From NCBI GenBank assembly GCA_035534615.1, contig DATLRO010000144.1, positions 1 through 56,024 on the forward strand: a stretch of DNA of 56,024 nt. Direction: 5' to 3'. Of this stretch, positions 1 to 8,519 are shown in pieces. The translations under genes were made by a program, and so were the position numbers. Origin of the DNA: JAGWRA01 sp035534615. Its GTDB lineage: Bacteria > Acidobacteriota > Vicinamibacteria > Vicinamibacterales > CAVVIG01. Each line of letters starts with the position of its first letter. The stretch's first letter is position 1. The notes beneath the pieces are model-generated. The model was not told the origin of the DNA, searched no databases, and worked only from the letters and a program-made list of their open reading frames with translations.

Positions 1-549
1 CGCTCGTACACCGGCGACCTGCTCGACCGGTCGGTCGTGCGCAGCCTGCTCGACGCCGCGGTGCGGGCGCCGACGGCGATGCACGCCGAACCGTGGATGT
101 TCGTCGTCGTGCAGGATGGCAGGCTGCTCGAGCAGTTGTCCGACCGGGCGAAAGCCGCGTGGGCGGCCGAGGCCCGCCGGTTCCAGGATCTGCACCGGAC
201 GAAGGGCGAAGGGCCGGCCGGCGGGTTCGCGGACCGGATGGCGAGTCCCGGCTTCTCCGTCTTCTACGACGCGGGGACGCTGATCGTCATCTGCGGCCGG
301 GCGCGCGAGCCGTTCGCGGCGGCCGACTGCTGGCTGGCGGCGGAGAACCTGATGCTGGCGGCGACCGCCCTCGGGCTCGGGACCTGCTGCATCGGGTCGG
401 CCGTGTCGATGCTGAACGAGTCCGACATCAAGGCGACGCTCCGGATCCCGCCCGACGTGACCGCCGTGGCGCCGATCATCGTCGGCGTGCCGAAGGGCGT
501 GACGCCGTCCGTGCCCAGGAAGCCGCCCGAGATCCTGTACTGGACATAG
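1..549 (+). CDS. Nitroreductase family protein (5' end outside window)
   Basis: FMN-dependent nitroreductase fold enzyme that would reduce nitro compounds or quinones with NAD(P)H. The frame is open from the first base, starting with RSYTGDLLDRSVV, which is the usual N-terminal region of the family, so the gene begins upstream of the window. Visible features are APTAMHAEPW, the FMN-binding segment near the N-terminus, and the C-terminal ENLMLAATALGLGTCCIG helix typical of nitroreductases. The substrate cannot be inferred. It sits 46 bases before the universal stress protein gene on the same strand and could be co-transcribed with it. Confidence 0.85.
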   Translation, partial: RSYTGDLLDRSVVRSLLDAAVRAPTAMHAEPWMFVVVQDGRLLEQLSDRAKAAWAAEARRFQDLHRTKGEGPAGGFADRMASPGFSVFYDAGTLIVICGRAREPFAAADCWLAAENLMLAATALGLGTCCIGSAVSMLNESDIKATLRIPPDVTAVAPIIVGVPKGVTPSVPRKPPEILYWT

Positions 550-595
550 CGGGCGGGCCGGTGCGGTCGGCCGTCCGCGCGCGAGGGAGGGCACG

Positions 596-1036
596 ATGGC
601 GCAAGCGAGACGGATTCTCGTCGGCCTGAAGGACGTCGAGCATGCCGCGGAGCTGACGCGGGTGGCCTGCCAGGTGGCGGGACGCGGCGCGTCGCTGCTG
701 CTCGTCAACGTGATCGAGCTGCCGGACATGACGCCGCTCGACGCCGAGGTGCCCGACCTGGAAGCCGAGGCCGTCCGGATCTTCAAGGCTGCCGAACGCG
801 AAGCGCGGCGGCGCGGCCTCAACACGGCGCGGCTCGTGATCCGGGCGCACTCGGCGAGCTACGCGCTGCTCGACGAGCTGGCGCAGCGGAAGATGGATCT
901 CGCCGTGCTCGGCTATCACCACAAGCGGACGGCGGGCGAGCGGTTCTTCGGCACGACCGCGCAGCACCTCGTCGCGCATGCCGCCTGTCCGATTCTCCTG
1001 ATCATCCCGCCGCGGATGCGCCCGAAGCGGCGATGA
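596..1036 (+). CDS. Universal stress protein (UspA family)
   Basis: A single UspA domain of 146 residues. The N-terminal RILVGLKDVEHAAEL strand-helix and the C-terminal LGYHHKRTAGERFFGTTAQ to CPILLI segment fit the family. The usual nucleotide-binding glycine pattern (GxxGx9G[ST]) is only partly kept: the first glycine is followed by YHHK, and the final G-T-T is present, so ATP binding is uncertain. The ATG is preceded by a strong GAGGGAGGG ribosome-binding site. A short GC-rich hairpin (GGCGCC-GGC-GGCGCC) lies just after the stop codon. The nitroreductase gene upstream may be its operon partner. Confidence 0.88.
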   Translation: MAQARRILVGLKDVEHAAELTRVACQVAGRGASLLLVNVIELPDMTPLDAEVPDLEAEAVRIFKAAEREARRRGLNTARLVIRAHSASYALLDELAQRKMDLAVLGYHHKRTAGERFFGTTAQHLVAHAACPILLIIPPRMRPKRR

Positions 1037-1064
1037 GGCGCCGGCGGCGCCCGCCCTCCGGCCT

Positions 1065-1122
1065 TCACTCCTCCTGCAGCGCCACCAGCGGATCGACCCG
1101 CGTCCGCGCGCCGCGCCGGCAC
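1065..1122 (-). pseudogene. Remnant of the C-terminus of an FtsX/MacB-type ABC permease
   Basis: Read on the minus strand, the last codons give TRVDPLVALQEE and a stop. Just before this, in another frame, is VPARRA. Together they match the conserved C-terminal tail (PARRATRVDPLVAL) of MacB/ADOP-type permeases, which are abundant in Acidobacteriota. The shift of frame inside the motif and the lack of any permease sequence further upstream indicate a decayed fragment. The match is short, so the call rests on one recognisable motif. Confidence 0.4.
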
Positions 1123-1255
1123 GTCCGTGGCGGCCTGCCGGCCCCTTGGACGGCCGCGCGCGGCCGCAGGTTGTCGGGCTCGCATCTCGCCCGGGGGCTT
1201 CGTGGCGCCGAGCTTCAGCCCGGCCTCTCTCGGGGCCGGCGAACGGGCTGGTCCC

Positions 1256-2836
1256 TCAAGCCGCCCGGGACGTCTGCGACGGCACGTGGGGGCGGGACTT
1301 GTGCATCACCCAGATGAGCGGGGACACGAGGAGGAACAGCCCGGCCAGCAGCCGGAACCCGTCCAGATAGCTCAGGACGACCGCCTGCTGGTTGACGATG
1401 TTCGAGAGCAGGATGGTCGCTTCGCGCGTCGCGTCGGTCGGCGCGGTGCCGCGCTGGATCAGGCTCCGGCTCAGCGACGACAGCACGCCGGCGGTGACGG
1501 GGTTCAGCGCCGCGACGTGGCTGGCGAGCATCGCGCGGTGATACTGCTGCCGCCGCGCGAGCACCGTCGTCACGACCGAGATGCCGATGCTGCCTCCGAT
1601 GTTCCGCATGAGCGAGGTGATGCTGGTGGCGTACCCCATCTCCTCGGCGGGGATCGGGTCGACCGTGATCGTGGCCAGCGGCACGAAGGTGAACGACATG
1701 CCCATGCCGATCACGATTTGCGGCAGGACGAAGTTCAGCGGGCCGGCCGAGAGATTGAGCAGCGACAGGGTGAACGTGCCGAGCGCCGCCGACAGCACGC
1801 CGAAGAACAGCAGCGCCCGCATGTCCCACCGGCGGGTGATCAGGATGCCGGCGATCGGCATGAACGCCATCGTCACGAGTCCCCGCGGCGCGCTCCAGAG
1901 GCCGGCGGTCACGGCCGGGAATCCCAGCAGCTCCTGCATGAACAGCGGGATGAGCACCGTGCTGCCGAACAGGACGACCCCCATGACGGCCGACAGCGCC
2001 ACGCCGACGGCGAACGTGCGGTGCCTCAGCAGCCGGAACCGGACGATCGGATCGGGGCTCCGGAGCTCCCAGATCACGAACGTGACCAGTCCGACGACCG
2101 CCACGACCGCCAGCACGAGAATGAGGTGCGAGCTGAACCAGTCGTCTTCCTGCCCCTTGTCCAGCATCACCTGCAGCGCCGCGATGCCGGTCACGAGCAT
2201 CCCGAGCCCCCAGTAGTCGATGCGATTCGACGTGCGGCGGATGTACGGCGGATCGACGATGAACGCCTGCACGAGCAGGAGGCCGACGATGCTGATCGGC
2301 ACGTTGATGAAGAAGATCAGCCGCCACGAGTAGTTCGTCGTCAGCCAGCCGCCCATGACCGGCGCGAGGATCGGCGCCATGACGACCCCGACCCCCCAGA
2401 ACGCCATCGCCTTGCCGCGTTCCTCGGCCGGGAACGTCTCGAGCAGAATCGCCCGCGTCACCGGCTGCAGCGAGCCGCCGCCCAGGCCCTGGAGGATCCG
2501 GAAGAAGACCAGCAGCGGCAGCGTCGGCGCCAGCCCGCACAGGACGCTCGACAGCGTGAAGATCGTCACCGCCATCATGAGCAGGCGCTTGCGCCCGAAG
2601 TAGTTGGCCAGCCAGCCCGCGATCGGCAGCACGACCGCGTTCGACACGAGATACGACGTCAGGACCCACGTCGCCTCGTTCACCGACGCAGAGAGGTTGC
2701 CGGCGATGTACGGCAGGCTGACGTTGACCGCCGACGTGTCGATCAGCTCCATGATCGCGCTGGCCATGACGGCAATCGCAATCAGCCAGCGGCCGGCCGA
2801 GCCCGTGCGGAGGCTAGACGCGCTGGGCGCGGGCAT
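1256..2836 (-). CDS. DHA2-family multidrug efflux MFS transporter (EmrB/QacA type)
   Basis: Inner-membrane proton antiporter of 526 residues with about 14 predicted transmembrane helices, the DHA2 length and layout. Family marks are the acidic residue in helix 1 (MELIDTSAVNV, D33), motif A after helix 2 (GWLANYFGRKRLL, about residues 74-86) and an antiporter motif C-like segment (APILAPVMGGWL). It probably exports hydrophobic drugs or metabolites. No EmrA-like adaptor or outer-membrane channel is adjacent, which is unusual for EmrB but normal for QacA-like pumps. It is transcribed alone; 122 bases separate its start from the next minus-strand gene. Confidence 0.93.
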   Translation of the reverse strand: MPAPSASSLRTGSAGRWLIAIAVMASAIMELIDTSAVNVSLPYIAGNLSASVNEATWVLTSYLVSNAVVLPIAGWLANYFGRKRLLMMAVTIFTLSSVLCGLAPTLPLLVFFRILQGLGGGSLQPVTRAILLETFPAEERGKAMAFWGVGVVMAPILAPVMGGWLTTNYSWRLIFFINVPISIVGLLLVQAFIVDPPYIRRTSNRIDYWGLGMLVTGIAALQVMLDKGQEDDWFSSHLILVLAVVAVVGLVTFVIWELRSPDPIVRFRLLRHRTFAVGVALSAVMGVVLFGSTVLIPLFMQELLGFPAVTAGLWSAPRGLVTMAFMPIAGILITRRWDMRALLFFGVLSAALGTFTLSLLNLSAGPLNFVLPQIVIGMGMSFTFVPLATITVDPIPAEEMGYATSITSLMRNIGGSIGISVVTTVLARRQQYHRAMLASHVAALNPVTAGVLSSLSRSLIQRGTAPTDATREATILLSNIVNQQAVVLSYLDGFRLLAGLFLLVSPLIWVMHKSRPHVPSQTSRAA

Positions 2837-2958
2837 CCGGGGTGTCCGTGGGGCGGGCGGGAGATGCTGGTGTCGAGGTCATGGACAGACGCGTCGAGCG
2901 GCGGACGGCACGCGCGCACCGCTCCCTCATTCTACCGATCCTCGAATGGATGAGTCTG

Positions 2959-4029
2959 TCAGTGGCGTGTGAGCCACGCCACGAAGGGGACGCCCAGGAG
3001 GATCAGCGCCAGGATCGCCCACGCTGCCGGACGGGCGAAGTTCATTGTGTAGCCGCCGCCGAACCGCTTCTCGATCAGCAGCGCCGGATCCGCCCGGTTG
3101 ATGTAGATCACGCCGGCCCTCCAGTACCGATCGTCGGTGCGGTCGCCGACCACCTCGCCGTCGGAGGAGGGGGCGGCGGCGCCGGCCAGGCGTGTGCCCC
3201 CCTGGCCCATGCGGGCCAGCACGAACGCCGTGCCGCCGGCGAACACCAGCGCGGCCGCCGGAATGGCCGCCGGCGGCCCGGCCGTCACGTGGACGTGCGC
3301 CCGCGCGACCAGCGCGAAGGTGCCGGTCACGAAGTACTCGGCCGCCAGCAGCAGCCGGAGCACGGTCCGCCGGAACTGCCGCTCGGCTTCCGCCGGCTTG
3401 CCGGTGGCATGGATCTGGCGCGTGCGGTGTGCCGTGGCCCACGCTGTCAGCAGCAGCCCGGCGCACAGGACGGCGGCGACCGCCAGCTCGCCGTACACGC
3501 CCGGCGCCGTGCGCGTGGCCCAGCGGTCCGGCCGGCCGTCGAAGGTCCAGTGGACCGGGAAGCGGACCGGGATCTGGCTCCAGTGCGCGTGCAGATACAC
3601 GGCGGCGGCTGCGAGAATGGCGAACGGTCCGAGCTGCGCCCAGAGGGCGGGGAGCCGGGGCGGCGGCGCATCGAGCGCCGACTCGCGAACGGTGCCGGAC
3701 ACCGCCGCGAACGGCTGGGTCCGCCGGTGTGCACGGTAGTAGACCGTCGTCAGGCCGGCCAGCTCGACGACCAGGCTCACGAGAAAGGCGGTCTGCACGT
3801 GTCCGGCCGCGCCGGCGAGGCACGACGCGATCGAGACCACGGCGACGACCGCGGCCCCGCGCCGGTAGGCCGCCAGGATCGCCCGTCCCTTGGCCGTCCG
3901 CCGCACGGCCGGATCGACGGTGACGGCAAACAGCAGATCGGGACGCGTGCGGTCGGGGACCACCAGGGCCCAGACCGCGATGAACGCCTCGAGTCCGAGG
4001 GCGAACAGGACGAAGCCGGATGCGGTCAT
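2959..4029 (-). CDS. DUF1648/DUF5808 multi-pass membrane protein
   Basis: A 356-residue integral membrane protein. The central IPVRFPVHWTFDGRPDRW motif (about residues 151-168) is the DUF1648 signature. The C-terminal stretch around DDRYWRAGVIYINRADPAL and EKRFGGGYTMNF is the DUF5808 signature. Several hydrophobic helices surround both. Its function is unknown; the family is often paired with a small GntR-family repressor, as here. An AGGAGG ribosome-binding site lies about two bases before the stop of the GntR gene and 10 bases separate the genes, so the two are translated from one mRNA. Confidence 0.88.
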   Translation of the reverse strand: MTASGFVLFALGLEAFIAVWALVVPDRTRPDLLFAVTVDPAVRRTAKGRAILAAYRRGAAVVAVVSIASCLAGAAGHVQTAFLVSLVVELAGLTTVYYRAHRRTQPFAAVSGTVRESALDAPPPRLPALWAQLGPFAILAAAAVYLHAHWSQIPVRFPVHWTFDGRPDRWATRTAPGVYGELAVAAVLCAGLLLTAWATAHRTRQIHATGKPAEAERQFRRTVLRLLLAAEYFVTGTFALVARAHVHVTAGPPAAIPAAALVFAGGTAFVLARMGQGGTRLAGAAAPSSDGEVVGDRTDDRYWRAGVIYINRADPALLIEKRFGGGYTMNFARPAAWAILALILLGVPFVAWLTRH

Positions 4030-4039
4030 GAACGCCTCC

Positions 4040-4435
4040 TCAGTCCTTCCTCAACTGGGCCGCCAGCCGTTCGAGATGGCGCGCCGCCGCCGTGCCCGAC
4101 AGCCCGTCGGTCAGTGCCTTGGCCGTCAGTTCGCTCAGCCCCTGCGCGAACTTCGCCTCGGAGGCCGGGTCGGCCCGCGGCGCCTCCCGATCGCACACGA
4201 CGGCCCCGCGCTTGCGCCGCAGATCGAGCCAGCCTTCGCGGGCGAGCAGCCGATAGGCCTCGGCCACGGTGTTGTGGTGCACGCCGAGGTTGAGCGCCAG
4301 GTCGCGGACCGGCGGCAGGGAGGCGCCGGGGCGGAGGCGCCCGCTCACCAGGTGCGTGCGGATGCCGTTGGCGATCTGCTCGTAGATGGCCACCGACGAG
4401 CGGAGATCGAGCCGGACGAGGAGTGCGTCGGTCAT
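4040..4435 (-). CDS. GntR-family transcriptional regulator (small YtrA-like type)
   Basis: A 131-residue repressor with a winged helix at the N-terminus: SGRLRPGASLPPVRDLALNL followed by HHNTVAEAYRLLAREG (about residues 31-68). Only a short helical tail follows, with no ligand-binding domain, as in the YtrA subfamily. I chose the ATG at 4435 rather than the in-frame upstream start because it lies two bases after the hydrolase stop codon, and the longer version would overlap coding sequence. A palindrome TGTATA-TCC-TATACA upstream of the operon is its probable operator, so it likely represses itself and both neighbours. Confidence 0.9.
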   Translation of the reverse strand: MTDALLVRLDLRSSVAIYEQIANGIRTHLVSGRLRPGASLPPVRDLALNLGVHHNTVAEAYRLLAREGWLDLRRKRGAVVCDREAPRADPASEAKFAQGLSELTAKALTDGLSGTAAARHLERLAAQLRKD

Positions 4436-4437
4436 CG

Positions 4438-5814
4438 TCACGCCCCCGCTTCCACCTGCGCGCGGATCCATGAGGCGATCGCCTCGAGCGCGGCCGGCGC
4501 GATGGTCTCGTCGATGGCGGCGTACTCGTTCACGTCACCGGTCTGCGCCGTCTGCAGCAGGTGATTGAGCCCTGGCATCTCTTCGATGGTGATCTGCCGG
4601 TTGCCGCCGGCATCGAGCGCCCGGCGGATCGCCGGCAGGTTCTGGTCCGCCGGCGCCTGCACGTCCCGGCTGCCGGTGATGGCGAGAACCGGACACCGGA
4701 CGCGCCGCAGCGCCAGCGCCGGATCGCACGTGAGGAAGTAGCGGAACCAGGGCGACTCGGCCGCCTTGAGGAGGGCCTCCATCTGTCCGGGCGGCACCCT
4801 GCCGCGCAGTTCCGCGTCGAGGACAGCCCGGATCGCGCCGCGCTTCACCACGTCCACGACCGCCCGCTCGTCGTCGGCCGCGCGGTCGGCTTCGGCGGCC
4901 GTCTTGCCCCGGGCGAGCATGAGGCGGCGCACCTGCTCGACCAGCAGGTCGTCGCCCGGCACGCCCGGTGCCGCCCACAGGACGAGGAAGGCCACCTCCG
5001 GATGGGTGGCTGCCACCATCGGCGCGATGAGGCCTCCTTCGCTGTGGCCGACGAGGCCGATCCTCCGTCTGTCGATCTCCGGGCGGGTCTCCAGCCAGGC
5101 CAGCGCCGCCTCCACGTCGGTCGCGAAATCGGCGCTCGTGGCCCCCTTGAACGTGCCGCCCGACCGGCCTTCGCCGCGATCGTCGGACCGCAGCACGGCG
5201 AGGCCGTGCCGCGTCAGGTGGTCGGCGAGCACCAGAAATGGACGATGGCCGAACACCGTCTCGTCGCGGTCCTGCGGTCCCGACCCGGTGATGAGAATCG
5301 CGGCCGGGAACGGGCCGGCGCCGGGCGGCACGGTGAGCGTGCCGGCCAGCCGGATGCCGGCCTGCCGGTTCTCGTACGACACCTCGTCCGCGCGGTACGG
5401 ATACGGTTCCACCGGATCCTGGGGGCGCCGCGTCGATGGCAGGGCTGACCCCGCCGTCACCCGGTCGAACACCAGCGGCAGCGAGGCGCCGCCCTGCGTC
5501 CACGTGCCCGCGATCGAATCGCCGCGGACGTCCCCCTCGTAGGACGCGTGCGCCACCGGCACGTCGAGCCGGAGGTGGCCGCCCTCGATCGTGACGGCGG
5601 CGATCGGGATGCCGGAGGCGTTCTGGTCGAGGCTGTCGAACGTCGCCCGCCACGGGCCGCCGGTCGTCCGGCTGATGTGAAGGAGGAGGCGCAGCCGGAG
5701 GACGCCGGTCTCCAGCCTCCCGAGCCAGTCGCCTGCCGGCTCCGGCGGCGGGGTCGGTGCTCCGCCCGGCGCGGCGAAGGGGGGACGGGCAAGGAGGATC
5801 ACGGGCTGCATCAT
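4438..5814 (-). CDS. Alpha/beta hydrolase with N-terminal beta domain
   Basis: A 458-residue hydrolase. The N-terminal domain (GDWLGRLETG to GTWTQGGASLPLVFDR, about residues 28-125) is the small beta domain often fused to this hydrolase type. The catalytic domain contains GSGPQDRDET near the oxyanion region, nucleophile GHSEGG (S258), acid GSRDVQAP (D384) and base GLNHLL (H418), so the triad is complete. It is probably an esterase or peptidase-like hydrolase; the substrate is unknown. The ATG at 5814 was chosen because a promoter and operator end just upstream, which makes the longer reading frame impossible to transcribe from that promoter. First gene of the gntR operon. Confidence 0.88.
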   Translation of the reverse strand: MMQPVILLARPPFAAPGGAPTPPPEPAGDWLGRLETGVLRLRLLLHISRTTGGPWRATFDSLDQNASGIPIAAVTIEGGHLRLDVPVAHASYEGDVRGDSIAGTWTQGGASLPLVFDRVTAGSALPSTRRPQDPVEPYPYRADEVSYENRQAGIRLAGTLTVPPGAGPFPAAILITGSGPQDRDETVFGHRPFLVLADHLTRHGLAVLRSDDRGEGRSGGTFKGATSADFATDVEAALAWLETRPEIDRRRIGLVGHSEGGLIAPMVAATHPEVAFLVLWAAPGVPGDDLLVEQVRRLMLARGKTAAEADRAADDERAVVDVVKRGAIRAVLDAELRGRVPPGQMEALLKAAESPWFRYFLTCDPALALRRVRCPVLAITGSRDVQAPADQNLPAIRRALDAGGNRQITIEEMPGLNHLLQTAQTGDVNEYAAIDETIAPAALEAIASWIRAQVEAGA

Positions 5815-5822
5815 GGGAATGT

Positions 5823-5852
5823 ATGTATATCCTATACAAATGGAAGATACAA
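5823..5852 (-). promoter_or_regulatory. Promoter of the hydrolase-gntR-DUF1648 operon
   Basis: On the minus strand TTGTAT (5852-5847) and TATACA (5829-5824) are separated by 17 bases. The expected start of transcription falls at or next to the ATG at 5814, so the message may have almost no leader. The -10 element lies inside the GntR-type palindrome. Confidence 0.6.
5824..5838. promoter_or_regulatory. Putative GntR operator
   Basis: Perfect inverted repeat TGTATA-TCC-TATACA. It is AT-rich in a very GC-rich genome and overlaps the promoter of the operon that encodes the GntR protein. This is the position expected for steric autorepression. YtrA-type regulators are known to use GTATA/TATAC-type palindromes. 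Confidence 0.65.
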
Positions 5853-6048
5853 GCTCGACCGGCAGCCGCTCCGTCCGACCTGGTCGCGCGCCGCCCGGGC
5901 GACGCGGTATCATGAGCGGGTCTCACGCGTCCGGCGCCGCTCCCGTGCAGCGCCGCGAGCGTGCCGCGTCCCGTCGGGTCCGCAGCATGGCGTCGGGCGG
6001 CCGTCGACGTATCCGTCCACCGAACGCCCGCTCGAGGAAGCCGCTGCC

Positions 6049-7719
6049 GTGACCGCGCCACTCGCCGTTCCCCGGGATCTCGACCTGACCCCGATCGCCG
6101 ATCTCGCCGCCGCCGCCGGCATTCTGCCAGAGGAACTGGAACCGTTCGGGCAGTACCGCGGCAAGGTGCGCCTGTCAATCCTGGACCGCCTGGCCTCGCG
6201 TCCCGACGGCCGGCTGATCATCGTCACGGCCATCACGCCGACCAAGGCGGGCGAAGGCAAGACGACGACGAGCATCGCGCTGGCCGACGGGCTCGGCCGG
6301 CTCGGCAGGAAGGTTTCGTTGTGCCTGCGGGAGCCGTCGATGGGGCCGGTGTTCGGCATCAAGGGGGGCGGCACCGGCGGCGGCCGGGCGATGCTCGAGC
6401 CGATGGAGGCGATCAACCTCCACTTCAACGGCGACTTTCACGCCGTGACCGCCGCGCACAACCTGCTGGCGGCGGCGCTCGACGCCTCCCTCTATCACGG
6501 CAACCCGCTCGGGATCGATCCGCAGTCGATCACCTGGCCGCGCACGCTCGACGTCAACGACCGGTCGCTCCGGTACACCGTGATCGGGCTCGGCGGTCGC
6601 GCGCACGGCATCCCGCGGGAGAACCAGTTCGTCATCACCGCGGCCTCCGAGGTGATGGCGATCTTCGCGCTGGCGAGCGACCTGCGCGACCTGCGCGCGC
6701 GGCTCGGCCGGATCGTGGTCGCGTCGACCGTCGACGGCCGGCCGGTGACGGCCGAAGACCTGCAGGTGGCCGGCGCGATGACGGTCGTCATGAAGGACGC
6801 GCTCAATCCGAATCTCGTGCAGACGCGCGAGGGCCGGCCGGCCCTCGTGCATGCCGGGCCGTTCGGCAACATCGCGCACGCGAACAATTCGATTATTGCC
6901 GACCGGATCGCGCTGAAGCTCGCCGACTACGTGGTCACCGAGGCCGGGTTCGGCAGCGATCTCGGCTTCCAGAAGTTCTGCGACATCGTCTGCCGTGTCG
7001 GCGCCCTGCGGCCGGCTGCGGCGGTGCTCGTCACGACCGTCCGCGCGACGAAGTCGCACGGCGGCCGGCCGTTCGCGCAGCTCGGCGTGGAGGACCTCGA
7101 GGCGATCCGCGAGGGGATGGGCAACCTGGCCGCCCATATCGACATCGTCCGACAGTACGGCCTGCCGTGCGTCGTGGCGGTGAACCGGTTCCCGACCGAC
7201 ACGCCGGCGGAGCTGGCGCTGCTCGAGCGGCTCGCGCTCGACGCCGGGGCCGGGGCGCTGGCCGTGCACAGCGGGTTCAGCGACGGCGGCGCGGGGAGCG
7301 TGGATCTGGCGGAGGCCGTGGTGTCCGCCTGCGACGAGCCGAACCACTTCGCGCCGCTCACGCCCGACGGCACGCGCGTGGTCGATCAGATCACCGCGAT
7401 CGCCACGCGGCTGTACGGCGCCTCCGGCGTGGACCTGCTGCCGCAGGCGGTGAAGGACCTCGCGTACGTCGAGGCGCTCGGGCTGGGGACCGCGCCGGTC
7501 TGCATGGCGAAGACCCACCTGTCGCTGTCGCACGATCCCGCACGGCGCAACCGCCCGACCGGGTTCCAGCTGCCGGTGCGCGGCCTGGTGCCGTCGACCG
7601 GCGCCGGCTTCGTCGTGGCGCTCTGCGGGGACATGCAGCGGATGCCCGGCTTCGGCCGGACGCCGGCGTTCATGCAGGTGGATATCGACGAGCAGGGGAG
7701 AACCGTCGGCCTGTTCTGA
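6049..7719 (+). CDS. fhs: Formate--tetrahydrofolate ligase
   Basis: ATP-dependent synthesis of 10-formyl-THF from formate and THF, feeding purine and formyl-Met synthesis. The 556-residue length is standard. The ATP-binding loop TPTKAGEGKTT lies at residues 64-74. Other conserved blocks are REPSMGPVFGIKGGGTGGG, NLHFNGDFHA, GPFGNIAHANNS, EAGFGSDLG and the C-terminal GDMQRMPG. The GTG at 6049 was chosen because GAGGAAG lies about nine bases upstream and it gives the normal N-terminus. A TATCAT (5908-5913) could be the -10 box of a leader of about 130 bases. The MTHFR fusion gene at 31.7-33.5 kb belongs to the same folate pathway. Confidence 0.97.
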   Translation: MTAPLAVPRDLDLTPIADLAAAAGILPEELEPFGQYRGKVRLSILDRLASRPDGRLIIVTAITPTKAGEGKTTTSIALADGLGRLGRKVSLCLREPSMGPVFGIKGGGTGGGRAMLEPMEAINLHFNGDFHAVTAAHNLLAAALDASLYHGNPLGIDPQSITWPRTLDVNDRSLRYTVIGLGGRAHGIPRENQFVITAASEVMAIFALASDLRDLRARLGRIVVASTVDGRPVTAEDLQVAGAMTVVMKDALNPNLVQTREGRPALVHAGPFGNIAHANNSIIADRIALKLADYVVTEAGFGSDLGFQKFCDIVCRVGALRPAAAVLVTTVRATKSHGGRPFAQLGVEDLEAIREGMGNLAAHIDIVRQYGLPCVVAVNRFPTDTPAELALLERLALDAGAGALAVHSGFSDGGAGSVDLAEAVVSACDEPNHFAPLTPDGTRVVDQITAIATRLYGASGVDLLPQAVKDLAYVEALGLGTAPVCMAKTHLSLSHDPARRNRPTGFQLPVRGLVPSTGAGFVVALCGDMQRMPGFGRTPAFMQVDIDEQGRTVGLF

Positions 7720-7737
7720 GCGCCCGACGGCCGCCGC

Positions 7738-7765
7738 GTCCGGCGCTGCGCGCGCAGTGCCGGAC
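7738..7765. terminator. Palindromic hairpin between convergent genes
   Basis: GTCCGGC-G-CTGCGC followed by GCGCAG-T-GCCGGAC: a 28-base near-perfect palindrome lying between the fhs stop and the convergent chalcone-isomerase-like stop. There is no T tract, so if it ends transcription it would do so in both directions through a GC-only stem. Confidence 0.5.
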
Positions 7766-7784
7766 CTCGCCCCCCGCGCCGGCC

Positions 7785-8363
7785 TCAGTGCCCGCCGAGC
7801 ACGGCCTGCTTGAACCGGCGGCCAGGGCCGGGCTTCGGCCCGATCCAGCTCGCCAGAATCGCGGCCGCCGTCGCCGGTCCGGTGAGCGTCCCCTTCATCG
7901 CGCCGTTCACCTCGATCCCGGTCCCCCGATCGGGCAGGTAGGTCAGCGTCATGGTCTGCCCGCTGGCGATCGGCCCCATCCAGTCGCACAGCAGCGCGAA
8001 GTTCCGCTGGACCGCCGCCGGCGCGTCCGGGGTGTTGTCCTCGAGCCCTTCCTTCCAGGCATCGCACAGCTCGCTCCTGGTCACGCCGTGCAGGAAGTGA
8101 AACGCCATCTGCCACGGCAGGTGGCCGCCGAGGATGGCCGGCGCCGATCCGTTCTTCTGCGGCAGGTAGAGGCCGCCGACGTACACCTTGATGAAGAACT
8201 TTGTGCGCAGCCCGAGGCCGTTGAGGACGAACGCGTGGCCGTCGACCTGGAGGGTGTCGGGAAGCGTGACGCCGGCCAGTTGCGCAGCCGACAGCGGCAC
8301 GGTGGCCGCCGCCAGCCCGGCCACGACCAGCGCGATCGCCAGGGTGTGGACGCGTGCTCGCAT
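7785..8363 (-). CDS. Exported chalcone-isomerase-like protein
   Basis: A 192-residue protein with a signal peptide (MRARVHTLAIALVVAGLAAATVPLSA). It is followed by the bacterial chalcone-isomerase-like fold: LPDTLQVDGHAFVLNGLGLR, KFFIKVYVGGLYLP and a C-terminal ILASWIGPKPG helix. Bacterial members are periplasmic and are not known to make flavonoids; a lipid or fatty-acid-binding role is often suggested. GGAGGA directly before the ATG at 8363 supports this start over longer frames. No obvious pathway partner is adjacent. Confidence 0.85.
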   Translation of the reverse strand: MRARVHTLAIALVVAGLAAATVPLSAAQLAGVTLPDTLQVDGHAFVLNGLGLRTKFFIKVYVGGLYLPQKNGSAPAILGGHLPWQMAFHFLHGVTRSELCDAWKEGLEDNTPDAPAAVQRNFALLCDWMGPIASGQTMTLTYLPDRGTGIEVNGAMKGTLTGPATAAAILASWIGPKPGPGRRFKQAVLGGH

Positions 8364-8519
8364 GGATTCCTCCGCATGAATGACGCGTGGAACGGACGCC
8401 GGCCGTCTCCTCCGAAGTGTAGCGCGGATCCGCCACCGGTTCCGGTGCCGCCGATCGGAACGGCCGCGCGGAGGGCGCGGCCGGGCTCCTGCGGCGGTAT
8501 GCTGGGAGCCGGATCCAGG

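Noticed and set aside
7738..7765. Possible mobile-element inverted repeat
   Set aside because: The palindrome lies between convergent stops and has no partner or transposase, so a terminator is the simpler reading.
5961..8519. Long plus-strand frame upstream of the B2 protease
   Set aside because: It is a different frame of fhs and reads as arginine/proline-rich noise; only the last 157 codons (from 8520) match a real protein.
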